Positions 19,009 through 26,371 of a stretch of 60,323 nucleotides of DNA are shown in pieces (the first letter of the stretch is position 1; every line of letters begins with the position of its first letter). Origin of the DNA: a virus; IMG/VR virus record IMGVR_UViG_3300032093_000140, positions 1 to 60,323 of that record; one strand, 5' to 3'. The translations under genes were made by a program, and so were the position numbers. The notes under the pieces were generated by a model that saw only the letters and a list, made by a program, of their open reading frames with translations, did not search any database and was not told where the DNA came from.

Positions 19009-19040
19009 AAATATCGTCTTTTTAGACGATATTTTTTTTT
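19009..19040 (+). terminator. Rho-independent terminator after the RuvC-like gene
   Basis: An 11-bp perfect stem (19009-19019 with 19024-19034), TTTT loop and long T run. A second copy of the left arm lies at 18983-18991, so an alternative longer hairpin can form. The leftward adhesin gene ends inside the T run. Confidence 0.85.
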
Positions 19041-20907
19041 ATATTGGCCCACCATCGATTATTGTCCATCCTTTTGTTAGGATTAGATAATTTCTAGCAG
19101 CTACAACTACCGGTACATTATTATATTGTGATGTACCAGCATCAAAGTATGTACCCACCGATAATGAGGAACCTAAAGAAGCCCAACCTATTAAGAGTGA
19201 ACTATAATTAGTCGGTGTTAAATTTATACCAGTACCAGGACCACCACCGTTACCCCAGTCTATAATATCTAGACCTGAGATGTCCCAAGACCCAACGTTA
19301 TTAATATTAGTAACTGAAGTACCCTGAAACATATTCCAAAGGGAACCGATATTTCCAGTTGAAATAGCAAGAGGAATATTAGGAACACCAATAGTTGATG
19401 ACATATCCAAATTGTCAGCACCAAGTAAGTTATCATTCTCAGTAGGTATAAATCCACACCAAGAGTCGATACTTAATATTTTTATTTCATCACTACTACC
19501 AACACCAAAGTTTAAACCAACCACAGACCCACCAGGGTTCGCGTAAATTTTTAATTGGTAAATATCACCAATTGGGTAGATATGAGCTACATGTGACCCA
19601 CCACCAAATACATCAGTACTACCATCACCCCACTCAACGGTTACGTCAACCCAACCCGGTGTGTTAGGGAATTTAAATCTATTTCCAGGGCTTGTCGATG
19701 GATTTGTTATCCTTGTATCAATTGTCATCATAAACATACATGGTGGTGGTGTTTGACTAGGAGTAATTGTTGGGGTTTGTGTTTGTGTCATTGTTGGGGT
19801 TGGTGTCATTGTCCTTGTCGGTGTCGGTGTTGGTGTTGTCGGATAACAGTTAACACCTGTTGGATCCCAAGATATGTTAGATGGACCGGAAGGTTCTTTT
19901 TTGGTACATATTGTTATTGATCCATTTGGACCGATTGATTGTGTGATTAATTCTCCAGAAATACAATCGTGGTATTGGAATGAAGATTCAAACGGTATTG
20001 TGTTAGATACTATTAACTCAAGACACACCGGAAGTGTTGTTGATGGTGTTGGTGTCATTGTTTGTGTAACTGTCGGTGTCGGTGTCGGTGTTGAATCCGG
20101 AACACAAACAATACAATTACCCTCACTAGATGGTCCAAATACCGATATAATAGTAATTTGATCAACACCGATTATATTGTCAACCAATCCGGTAAATGTC
20201 GCACATACTGAAACACTATTAACGTTCATCTTATACACTGTACCAATTGTTAGAATATCCCCAGTTGGTAAAAATACAGATTCTGATGTGATATATTTTT
20301 GACCCGTATAACAATCAACAAATTCACTACTATTTGGACAACGCATTAACTCATCTAAAGTATTAAAAATTACCTGACCATTAAAATTACAAGGCCTTGT
20401 AATTTCTGGTGTAACTGTTGGGGTTGGTGTTGGGGTTGGTGTTGGAGTCGAGGTTATGTAGGAAACTGTTAAATTAATACCAAAACCACCACATAAATCC
20501 GTCTCTGTTGGTGTTGGTGTGTTTGTTGGTGTGACAGTTGGGGTAGCGGTCGGTGTTGGTGTAACAGGTACAAAACAATTTAATATTGAATCAAAATCAA
20601 GAATACTACAATTAACTGTCGGTGTTGGTGTCGGTGTCAAACAAACGCCACTACCATTAAAAAAGGATGGATCAAAATCGGGACACAATGAAGTTGAACC
20701 CAATGGACCAAATTGATCACAAATTGAACCACCAAGTACTGTTGATAAACACCACTTTGTTTCACCAGTTAAATAGTACATGTAATATGTTGGTGTTGTG
20801 TTACCAGTTAAGTATGAATATGTATCATATGTACCAGCATTAGTATAATTCCCACTATATGGGTAACCAGGTACGTATATACAATATGGTCCACAAGATA
20901 CAGACAT
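19039..20907 (-). CDS. Leftward Cys- and P/T-rich adhesin with PKD-like and BspA-like parts, 622 aa
   Basis: The start ATG at 20907 shares its A with the TGA of the gene before it. The first 80 residues are Tyr/Gly/Cys-rich. Four P/T linkers (TPTPTPTPT) separate small Cys-containing domains. Near residue 425 is VEWGDGSTDVF, a PKD-like strand, followed by a region resembling BspA/DUF285 surface proteins: SLWNMFQGTSVTNINN, WDISG and a last segment ending GWTIIDGGPI. This is a second receptor-binding candidate, read against all neighbouring structural genes. The host ligand is unknown. Confidence 0.7.
   Translation of the reverse strand: MSVSCGPYCIYVPGYPYSGNYTNAGTYDTYSYLTGNTTPTYYMYYLTGETKWCLSTVLGGSICDQFGPLGSTSLCPDFDPSFFNGSGVCLTPTPTPTVNCSILDFDSILNCFVPVTPTPTATPTVTPTNTPTPTETDLCGGFGINLTVSYITSTPTPTPTPTPTVTPEITRPCNFNGQVIFNTLDELMRCPNSSEFVDCYTGQKYITSESVFLPTGDILTIGTVYKMNVNSVSVCATFTGLVDNIIGVDQITIISVFGPSSEGNCIVCVPDSTPTPTPTVTQTMTPTPSTTLPVCLELIVSNTIPFESSFQYHDCISGELITQSIGPNGSITICTKKEPSGPSNISWDPTGVNCYPTTPTPTPTRTMTPTPTMTQTQTPTITPSQTPPPCMFMMTIDTRITNPSTSPGNRFKFPNTPGWVDVTVEWGDGSTDVFGGGSHVAHIYPIGDIYQLKIYANPGGSVVGLNFGVGSSDEIKILSIDSWCGFIPTENDNLLGADNLDMSSTIGVPNIPLAISTGNIGSLWNMFQGTSVTNINNVGSWDISGLDIIDWGNGGGPGTGINLTPTNYSSLLIGWASLGSSLSVGTYFDAGTSQYNNVPVVVAARNYLILTKGWTIIDGGPI
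19750..20650 (-). repeat. Low-complexity G/T-rich (C/A-rich on coding strand) linker tracts
   Basis: Four tracts of GGTGT-type hexamers (about 19750-19840, 20040-20095, 20405-20450, 20505-20640) encode the P/T linkers of the leftward adhesin. They are inverted relative to those at 14250 and 16440, giving short inverted homologies across the cluster. Confidence 0.7.
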
Positions 20908-21128
20908 CAAATTAAAACGGTTTGTTTAATTTCACAATCATTTGTGTCGACTACTTTTACGACAACATTTGATAGTGATGAAAATAATGGTGGTATACCT
21001 ATTTGATATGGAATATCAATTGGTGTCACCGTATTAACATAAATACAAGATGTAAAACCGGTATCACAGACGTATATGTGAAATGGTGATAAACCTGAAA
21101 CTGATGTTAATGTAATACTGGTTGGCAT
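20907..21128 (-). CDS. Small fibre-associated protein, paralogue of the gene at 11179
   Basis: The 73-residue protein shares with the product of 11179 the core G-L-S-P-x-x-I-Y-V-C, a Cys about seven residues later, a P-P-L-F segment and V-K-V-V-D-x-x-x-C-E near the C-terminus. TGATG coupling to the adhesin downstream suggests both are made together. Function unknown; a fibre-assembly or tip role is inferred from the repeated association with adhesins. Confidence 0.65.
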   Translation of the reverse strand: MPTSITLTSVSGLSPFHIYVCDTGFTSCIYVNTVTPIDIPYQIGIPPLFSSLSNVVVKVVDTNDCEIKQTVLI

Positions 21129-21148
21129 TAATACTATTTGTGTTTATA

Positions 21149-21155
21149 ATAAATA
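21149..21155 (-). promoter_or_regulatory. TATTTAT promoter-like element for the leftward adhesin pair
   Basis: On the minus strand TATTTAT lies 20 nt upstream of the ATG at 21128, the same layout as rightward structural genes. Confidence 0.4.
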
Positions 21156-21181
21156 TAGAAATAAGAAAAAACTTGTGAAGT

Positions 21182-21213
21182 TTTGTTTTATTGGAATTAA
21201 ATATATATTTTTG
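21182..21213 (+). promoter_or_regulatory. Bacteroidota-type promoter upstream of primase
   Basis: TTTG (21182-21185), 20-nt spacer, TATTTTTG (21206-21213), matching TTTG/TAnnTTTG used by the primary sigma factor of Bacteroidota. The primase ATG is 14 nt further on, so host polymerase probably reads this early or middle operon. Confidence 0.6.
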
Positions 21214-21227
21214 TAAAAAACTTTAAA

Positions 21228-22130
21228 ATGGTTGATGAACAAGAAGCTATAGTTGATTTATTAATGGAAGTTCTTGGTGACTATGGACTACACTATGAAA
21301 ACAAAGGTCAAATATCGTTTAATTGTCCTGTTTGTGATGATGGGAGAGACAAACACAACCTGGAGGTAAATTACATTACGGGGGTATATAAATGCTGGTC
21401 CTGTGGTGATAGTGAAGACACTCACGGGTCATTAAACAAGTTATTTTCTAAATATGGGGATAAATCCCATAAAAAATTATATGGTATTTTAAGACCGGAG
21501 AGTATTGTTCCAGTAAAGAAAAAATACCAAAAAATGGTATTACCCGAATCATACACAAAGTTTAGTGAATCAAACCCGGTATACCCAGTTAGACGACAAG
21601 CGTACAATTATTTAAAAAATAGGGGGATAACAGATGAAATAATTGAAAAATATAATATTGGTTTTTGTGACCAAGGTAGTCATTCCGGTAGAATAATTGT
21701 CCCGTCATACGATAAAAAGGGAAATTTAAACTACTATATCGCTAGAAGTTGGGACCCAAGAACTAAATTTAAATATAAGAACCCAGAAGCTGAAAAAGAT
21801 AAGATCATCTTCAACGAGAGACTAATCGACTGGAAAAAAGATATATACCTGGTTGAGGGGGTATTCGATGGGTTTTTTCTAGACAACTCAATACCCATGT
21901 TAGGTAAACACATGTCGGAGTTATTATTTGAAAAAATATACGAAAAAGCTGAAGGTAATGTGATAATCGCTTTAGATGGTGACGCTTTTAACAACGCGGT
22001 TAAATTATATAGACAATTAAACGGAGGTAAACTGTACGAAAAGATAAAAATAGTGAAGTTACCACAAGATAAAGACGTTTGTGATCTTGGGGGTAATATA
22101 GAAGAATACTTTATACAAATTAAAGATTAA
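21228..22130 (+). CDS. DNA primase, DnaG/T4 gp61-like, 300 aa
   Basis: An N-terminal zinc ribbon has C33-P-V-C36 and C56-W-S-C59. A TOPRIM catalytic core follows, with VEGVFDG (about 207-213) and LDGD (about 246-249). It would make RNA primers for lagging-strand synthesis. The length is close to T4 gp61 and shorter than bacterial DnaG because no helicase-binding C-terminal domain is present; the helicase must be encoded outside this window. It leads an operon of recombination and replication genes under a host-type promoter. Confidence 0.85.
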   Translation: MVDEQEAIVDLLMEVLGDYGLHYENKGQISFNCPVCDDGRDKHNLEVNYITGVYKCWSCGDSEDTHGSLNKLFSKYGDKSHKKLYGILRPESIVPVKKKYQKMVLPESYTKFSESNPVYPVRRQAYNYLKNRGITDEIIEKYNIGFCDQGSHSGRIIVPSYDKKGNLNYYIARSWDPRTKFKYKNPEAEKDKIIFNERLIDWKKDIYLVEGVFDGFFLDNSIPMLGKHMSELLFEKIYEKAEGNVIIALDGDAFNNAVKLYRQLNGGKLYEKIKIVKLPQDKDVCDLGGNIEEYFIQIKD

Positions 22131-22132
22131 AT

Positions 22133-23029
22133 ATGGAAATAGAAAAAATAGCTGAAGAAATTAGAGAAATTCTAAATAAAAAAAGGGAAGAACTCCAATT
22201 GACCTTTGAAGAAGAAGAACATAAATATACAATGGTTGATCTGGACGGTAATTTAAGAACTGATTTCCCATCAGTATCCAAGGTTATGAAGTTATTCTAC
22301 GATGAGTTCCCGTCGGAAGAAAAAGCTTATGAAATGTCCGGTGGTGATCCAGACAAAACTGAAAGATTATTAAATGAGTGGGCTGAGAAAGGTAGAAAAT
22401 CAACAAATATGGGATCCAGGGTACATTATTTCCTTGAGGAACACGTCCTAAAAGAATTTAATATTAGTAAGGAAGTTAGACAACCAATATTTGACTGTGA
22501 CGCTCAACAAATAATCGTTAGTGACACAATGATAATAGCTGGTAAAGAATATATCAAGTTACTACAAGATAGGGGGTGTGTTTTACTTGACACCGAAATA
22601 GTACTTGGTCACCCAGAACTTGGATATACAGGACAACCGGATAAGGTGTGGTTGGTCGTTAGTACTAAGGGTGAGATTGGAATATTAATCACTGACTGGA
22701 AAACAAACCAAGAAAAAAACTTCTTAACCCAAAGGTATACAAAACCAATGAAATATCCGTTTGTGTATTTACCAAACAACGCACTTGGACACTATAAAAC
22801 CCAATTACCACTGTATGGTAAATTAATATTGAAAATGTTGGAGGGGTCAAAGTATGAAAACGTAAAACTACTTGGGTGTATCATTGTTAGATTAACCGAG
22901 GACCGTAAATATGTGGAATATAGGGTTGATAAATCAACAATTGACCTAATCCTTAATATGGATATTAAATCTAATTTGACAAAGTCAAAAAAAAGTAATA
23001 TAATTAGTAAAACAAATAAACATGAGTAA
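22133..23029 (+). CDS. PD-(D/E)XK nuclease, RecB/Cas4-like, 298 aa
   Basis: The conserved nuclease core is visible: GYTGQPDKV (about 162-170) supplying the first acidic residue, ILITDWKTN (about 184-192) supplying D-x-K, and HYKTQLPLYGKLI (about 219-231), the QxxxY motif of RecB-family exonucleases. Residues 1-60 are charged and helical. It follows the primase by 2 nt, so it is likely part of replication-linked recombination or end processing. No FeS-cluster cysteines of Cas4 are evident. Confidence 0.75.
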   Translation: MEIEKIAEEIREILNKKREELQLTFEEEEHKYTMVDLDGNLRTDFPSVSKVMKLFYDEFPSEEKAYEMSGGDPDKTERLLNEWAEKGRKSTNMGSRVHYFLEEHVLKEFNISKEVRQPIFDCDAQQIIVSDTMIIAGKEYIKLLQDRGCVLLDTEIVLGHPELGYTGQPDKVWLVVSTKGEIGILITDWKTNQEKNFLTQRYTKPMKYPFVYLPNNALGHYKTQLPLYGKLILKMLEGSKYENVKLLGCIIVRLTEDRKYVEYRVDKSTIDLILNMDIKSNLTKSKKSNIISKTNKHE

Positions 23030-23204
23030 TAAAGAAACAAATGGGAGTATTAGTTTAAATATGATTTTATTCCTAATATTCCTAGTTCTAAAATTAACCG
23101 GACACATTGATTGGTCCTGGTGGTGGGTAACCTCCCCATTATGGATTGGGGCCTTGTTATTCATAATAATAGTAATAGTAATCCAAGCAATTTTTAATAA
23201 ATAG
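23022..23204 (+). CDS. Small two-helix membrane protein, 60 aa
   Basis: ATG overlaps the nuclease gene end by 8 nt. Two hydrophobic segments (about 12-27 and 38-57) flank a DWSWWWV motif, which is seen in small phage and bacterial membrane proteins. The short loop implies a hairpin in the inner membrane. Function unknown; a holin-like role is possible but unsupported, as no lysis genes are adjacent. Confidence 0.6.
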   Translation: MSNKETNGSISLNMILFLIFLVLKLTGHIDWSWWWVTSPLWIGALLFIIIVIVIQAIFNK

Positions 23205-23206
23205 AT

Positions 23207-23422
23207 ATGAAAAAGTTAGTTTTTAATACGACAGATAAATTTGTCATACTTTTTTCCGACATGGAAGAAACAAAAGAAATTTTAAGAATAAGTAATACAC
23301 CAACAGTAAAAGCTTGCCCTGAAGGGTTTTATGAGGTTATGGTTAAACACCCAATGAGCAGTACAAACATACCCCACGTAAGAATACCGATTAATGAGGT
23401 AATAATGTTTATTGAAATGTAA
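23207..23422 (+). CDS. Hypothetical protein, 71 aa
   Basis: Starts 2 nt after the membrane protein gene. Small, mixed-charge and soluble, with no recognised motif. A hydrophobic C-terminus (IPINEVIMFIEM) suggests a beta-strand and helix ending. Kept because spacing and codon use match the operon. Confidence 0.5.
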   Translation: MKKLVFNTTDKFVILFSDMEETKEILRISNTPTVKACPEGFYEVMVKHPMSSTNIPHVRIPINEVIMFIEM

Positions 23423-23433
23423 TAATAACAAAT

Positions 23434-23649
23434 ATGGATGATATAATAAGACCAAAGATTGATCTCAGACAACAAGAGACAATTAAATGTGAAAAGTGTG
23501 AGAGTAAATTCTTTAAAGAAGTCACAATGTTAAAGAAAGTACCTAAATTATTAACCGGAAGTCCAGAAGACACCCTAGTACCATTTCCAACCTACATGTG
23601 TAATGATTGTGGTCATGTCAATACAGACTTTGAATTATTTGTGGACTAA
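23434..23649 (+). CDS. Zinc-ribbon protein, 71 aa
   Basis: CEKC (residues about 19-22) and CNDC (about 52-55) form a classic four-cysteine zinc ribbon around a short basic linker. Such mini-proteins in phages often bind nucleic acid or RNA polymerase. The TAATG junction couples it to the next small gene. Function beyond zinc binding is unknown. Confidence 0.65.
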   Translation: MDDIIRPKIDLRQQETIKCEKCESKFFKEVTMLKKVPKLLTGSPEDTLVPFPTYMCNDCGHVNTDFELFVD

Positions 23650-23795
23650 TGGAGATAGGTAAAATGACAATATCCCAAGCTATGCCATATCTAGATACTA
23701 TATCTAAGACATATGGATTGAGATTAAACAGATCCAGGGAGTTTAAACTAGCTAGATTAATATTAGTAAACCTTTATAATCGAGAATTAAATTAA
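23649..23795 (+). CDS. Very small hypothetical protein, 48 aa
   Basis: ATG at 23649 overlaps the zinc-ribbon stop by one base, and the frame runs 48 codons to TAA at 23793-23795, filling an otherwise empty gap. The sequence is helical and basic (SKTYGLRLNRSREFKLARL), compatible with a small DNA- or RNA-binding helix. Supported by coupling, not homology. Confidence 0.5.
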   Translation: MEIGKMTISQAMPYLDTISKTYGLRLNRSREFKLARLILVNLYNRELN

Positions 23796-23801
23796 AAAAA
23801 C

Positions 23802-24002
23802 ATGGGAAAAAAATTAGTATGGTTTGAATCTTATACAACAATTTGTAAGTATTCTGCCGAGTTAACAGATGAGGAAGCTAAACTTTTTGAAGAAGATGAA
23901 GAAAAGTTTTACGAAGAAGTTGATTTCAGGGGGGACCAAGAATTGGAGTGGGATAAAATCGAAAATGAAGATGAATATGATTTTAATATTGAGGAGGATT
24001 AA
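23802..24002 (+). CDS. Acidic hypothetical protein, 66 aa
   Basis: Six nt after the previous stop. Strongly acidic from residue 24 onward (runs such as EEDEEKFYEEVDF and a C-terminal NIEED). No motif recognised. Acidic mini-proteins in phages can inhibit host DNA-binding enzymes, but nothing specific supports that here. Confidence 0.5.
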   Translation: MGKKLVWFESYTTICKYSAELTDEEAKLFEEDEEKFYEEVDFRGDQELEWDKIENEDEYDFNIEED

Positions 24003-24004
24003 AT

Positions 24005-24250
24005 ATGACACACAAAGAATTTTATATATGGTTAGATGGATTTATGACCAATAGACGTTGGACAGTTATACAACAGAGTGATATTGAAACCATTCAAGAA
24101 AAAATGAGAGAAGTAAAAGACGTTGATCCTTTCTTCCCAAACCCATCAACAATAATTCCTCGTAGATTTGAACCAATACCTGTATCAGTAAACCCATTTA
24201 AAGAAGATGGACACGATGATTTAGGAGCACCACCAAAAATTGTAATGTAA
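24005..24250 (+). CDS. Hypothetical protein, 81 aa
   Basis: Begins 2 nt after the acidic gene and shares a base with the ATG of the SbcD-like gene (TAATG). The first half is helical with WLDGFM and WTVIQQSDIETIQEKM; the second half is Pro-rich. Similar short proteins precede recombination genes in other phages. Function unknown. Confidence 0.5.
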   Translation: MTHKEFYIWLDGFMTNRRWTVIQQSDIETIQEKMREVKDVDPFFPNPSTIIPRRFEPIPVSVNPFKEDGHDDLGAPPKIVM

Positions 24251-25029
24251 TGATAAAAAAACTTGTACACTTTTCTGATTTACACATCAGATTATTTAAG
24301 GACCATGATCTATATCGGTCAATTTTAACAGAAATGTTTAAACAATGGGGTGAAACAACCCCAGATAGAATTGTTTTTACCGGTGATCTAGTCCACTCCA
24401 AAAATCAAATGACACCAGAGTTAATTGAGATGGTTAGTTGGGTTTTAACGGAGTGTTCTAAAATTTGTAAAACAATCATTATCCCAGGTAATCACGATTT
24501 TTTAGTGAATAACATTGAAAGGTTGGACGCTTTAACACCAATAATTGACTCACTTAAAGATGATAATATTGTATATTATAAAGATAGGGGTGTTTATGAG
24601 GATGATAATATTAGCTGGTGTGTTTATTCACAATACCAAGGGAATATCCCACCAGATCTTAGTGAAGCTAAAGGAATTAAAATAGGGTTATTTCACGGAC
24701 CAATATCCGGGTTAAAAACAGACCTTGGATTTGAGTTTGGTGAAGAAGCTTATGATGTTGAAAAGTTTGATGGTCTTGAAACCGTACTTTGTGGCGACAT
24801 ACATAAAAGAGCTGAGTTTCAGTTTGGAACTGGTAAAGGGTATATGATTGGATCCACAGTCCAAAACAATATTGGTGAAAGTATTGGAAGACACGGGTTT
24901 GGTATGTACGACATCGAAACGAAGGAATACACATATACCGACCTATTTAATCCTAAACCATTCCTTAAATTTTTTATAACATCATACGAAGACTTGGAAA
25001 ATGGATCAGAAGTTCTCAAAAATATTTGA
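24250..25029 (+). CDS. SbcD/Mre11-like nuclease, T4 gp47-like, 259 aa
   Basis: Calcineurin-type phosphoesterase motifs occur in order: SDLHI (D10, H12), GDLVH (D46), GNHD (80-83) and GDIHKR (about 180). With the SbcC-like partner at 26349 it should form the Mre11-Rad50-type complex that processes DNA ends for recombination-dependent replication. At 259 residues it is shorter than T4 gp47, mainly lacking the C-terminal capping region. Two other genes lie between it and its partner. Confidence 0.85.
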   Translation: MIKKLVHFSDLHIRLFKDHDLYRSILTEMFKQWGETTPDRIVFTGDLVHSKNQMTPELIEMVSWVLTECSKICKTIIIPGNHDFLVNNIERLDALTPIIDSLKDDNIVYYKDRGVYEDDNISWCVYSQYQGNIPPDLSEAKGIKIGLFHGPISGLKTDLGFEFGEEAYDVEKFDGLETVLCGDIHKRAEFQFGTGKGYMIGSTVQNNIGESIGRHGFGMYDIETKEYTYTDLFNPKPFLKFFITSYEDLENGSEVLKNI

Positions 25030-25624
25030 TAAAAAAACCCTGGAATCAATATCTAAATATTGTGGAACAAATAATATTTTAGACGTTGATAAGTTTGTTT
25101 TTAAATGTTTTAAACAAGGGTTTGATATTGAAAGATACGGTTTTCTGGGTGAAAGTAATCAAACTGAAGTAAAGGAGGTTGAAGTTATTAAATATGTTGA
25201 TCGTGAGGTTATAAAGGAAGTTCCGACCCCCCCTACGGAAGTCGAAGTTATCAAATATGTAGATAGAGAGGTAATTAAAGAGATAAAAGTGGAAGTTCCT
25301 GTCGAAAAAATAGTATATATTTACGACAAAAAAACTGAAAATGAACTAGATGAAAGTATAACTAAAATGAAAGAAGAAATGTCTAAAAAAGATGAACAAT
25401 TAGATGAACTTAGACGTAATTTAGACATTTTAAAAGAAACACCAAAAGAAAATACCGAGGAAACAAAGATGTTACAGGAAACACTACAAAAGTTAAGAAA
25501 GGAAATTAACGATAAAAACAAACAAATTCAAGAATTAGAAAAAATAAACAAAGATCTCACGGATGAATCAAGTAAAAAAATAGCGGTTTATCTTAGGGGA
25601 TCAAATATAAATCAAAAAATATAA
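25001..25624 (+). CDS. Coiled-coil protein with duplicated EVEVIKYVDREVIKE motif, 207 aa
   Basis: Overlaps the SbcD-like gene by 29 nt. The first 55 residues form a compact helical domain. Two copies of a motif VEVIKYVDREVIKE (about 63-76 and 81-94) follow, and then a coiled coil from about 105 to 195. A related EKIVEVPV repeat occurs in the membrane protein at 31057. Unknown function; its nested position suggests a structural accessory to the gp46/47 complex, which is inference. Confidence 0.55.
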   Translation: MDQKFSKIFDKKTLESISKYCGTNNILDVDKFVFKCFKQGFDIERYGFLGESNQTEVKEVEVIKYVDREVIKEVPTPPTEVEVIKYVDREVIKEIKVEVPVEKIVYIYDKKTENELDESITKMKEEMSKKDEQLDELRRNLDILKETPKENTEETKMLQETLQKLRKEINDKNKQIQELEKINKDLTDESSKKIAVYLRGSNINQKI

Positions 25625-25625
25625 C

Positions 25626-26006
25626 ATGGAATTAATTATTTTTATTTTAGCCGCTTACGGAATGACAACAATATTGGTGTATGGATCAATATTTAACGGA
25701 TTAAGAAACAAAATCCATAATTGGGGTAATAACAGATACGCTCCATTTCAGTACCTGGGTGAATTCCTATCGGGACTAATACAATGTGTTTTGTGTACCT
25801 CTACTTGGGTTGGATTTTTTCTATCATTAACTTTTTTTTCACCGGTAACACATTTTATTGGACATAATGAATTTTTTTATGTATTCTTTGATGGAATGTT
25901 ATCAGCTGGATCAGTTTGGGCTTTAAATTCGATCATTGAATGGTTTGAAGAAAATAGACCAGTGAGGGAAATGACAAATAATAACAACGAAACAATAAAC
26001 GATTAA
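25626..26006 (+). CDS. Membrane protein with CxxC motif, 126 aa
   Basis: Three hydrophobic segments (about 1-20, 50-70, 86-108) and a CVLCTSTWVGFFLS motif around residues 55-68, reminiscent of DUF1360-type small membrane proteins. The C-terminal tail is polar and Asn-rich. It lies inside the recombination operon with a 1-nt gap upstream. Role unknown; the Cys pair could be redox-active or bind metal. Confidence 0.55.
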   Translation: MELIIFILAAYGMTTILVYGSIFNGLRNKIHNWGNNRYAPFQYLGEFLSGLIQCVLCTSTWVGFFLSLTFFSPVTHFIGHNEFFYVFFDGMLSAGSVWALNSIIEWFEENRPVREMTNNNNETIND

Positions 26007-26017
26007 AAATAAATAAA

Positions 26018-26371
26018 ATGGGTAAGAAAGCTAAAGAACACAAAAGAAAAGTTGAAAAAAGAAACAGAAAAATCGAACAAGAAAAGTATATGATGAAAAA
26101 ACAAATTGATAAACTTTTTGAACAACGATTGGATGGTATGAATACTCCTGATTTAAGTGTAAAACTAGGTGATAAAGACTTACCGTTTAGTTTGGTTGAA
26201 GACTCCGGTATTTTTCCAAATACAAAACTAAACGATGAGTTGAATAATTTGGATTTTACTGATTCAAATAACGACGAAACAATAGACATCGAAGTTATTG
26301 AAAACGAACCAACACACGACAGCGCTGGGTTCACAATTGAAGATAGAAATGACACAACTGGATCTATTTAA
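26018..26371 (+). CDS. Charged hypothetical protein, 117 aa
   Basis: A Lys/Glu/Arg-rich N-terminal helix (residues 1-45) is followed by an acidic, Asn-rich second half. It overlaps the start of the SbcC-like gene by 23 nt. No motif recognised. A nucleic-acid or protein tether is plausible from composition only. Confidence 0.5.
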   Translation: MGKKAKEHKRKVEKRNRKIEQEKYMMKKQIDKLFEQRLDGMNTPDLSVKLGDKDLPFSLVEDSGIFPNTKLNDELNNLDFTDSNNDETIDIEVIENEPTHDSAGFTIEDRNDTTGSI

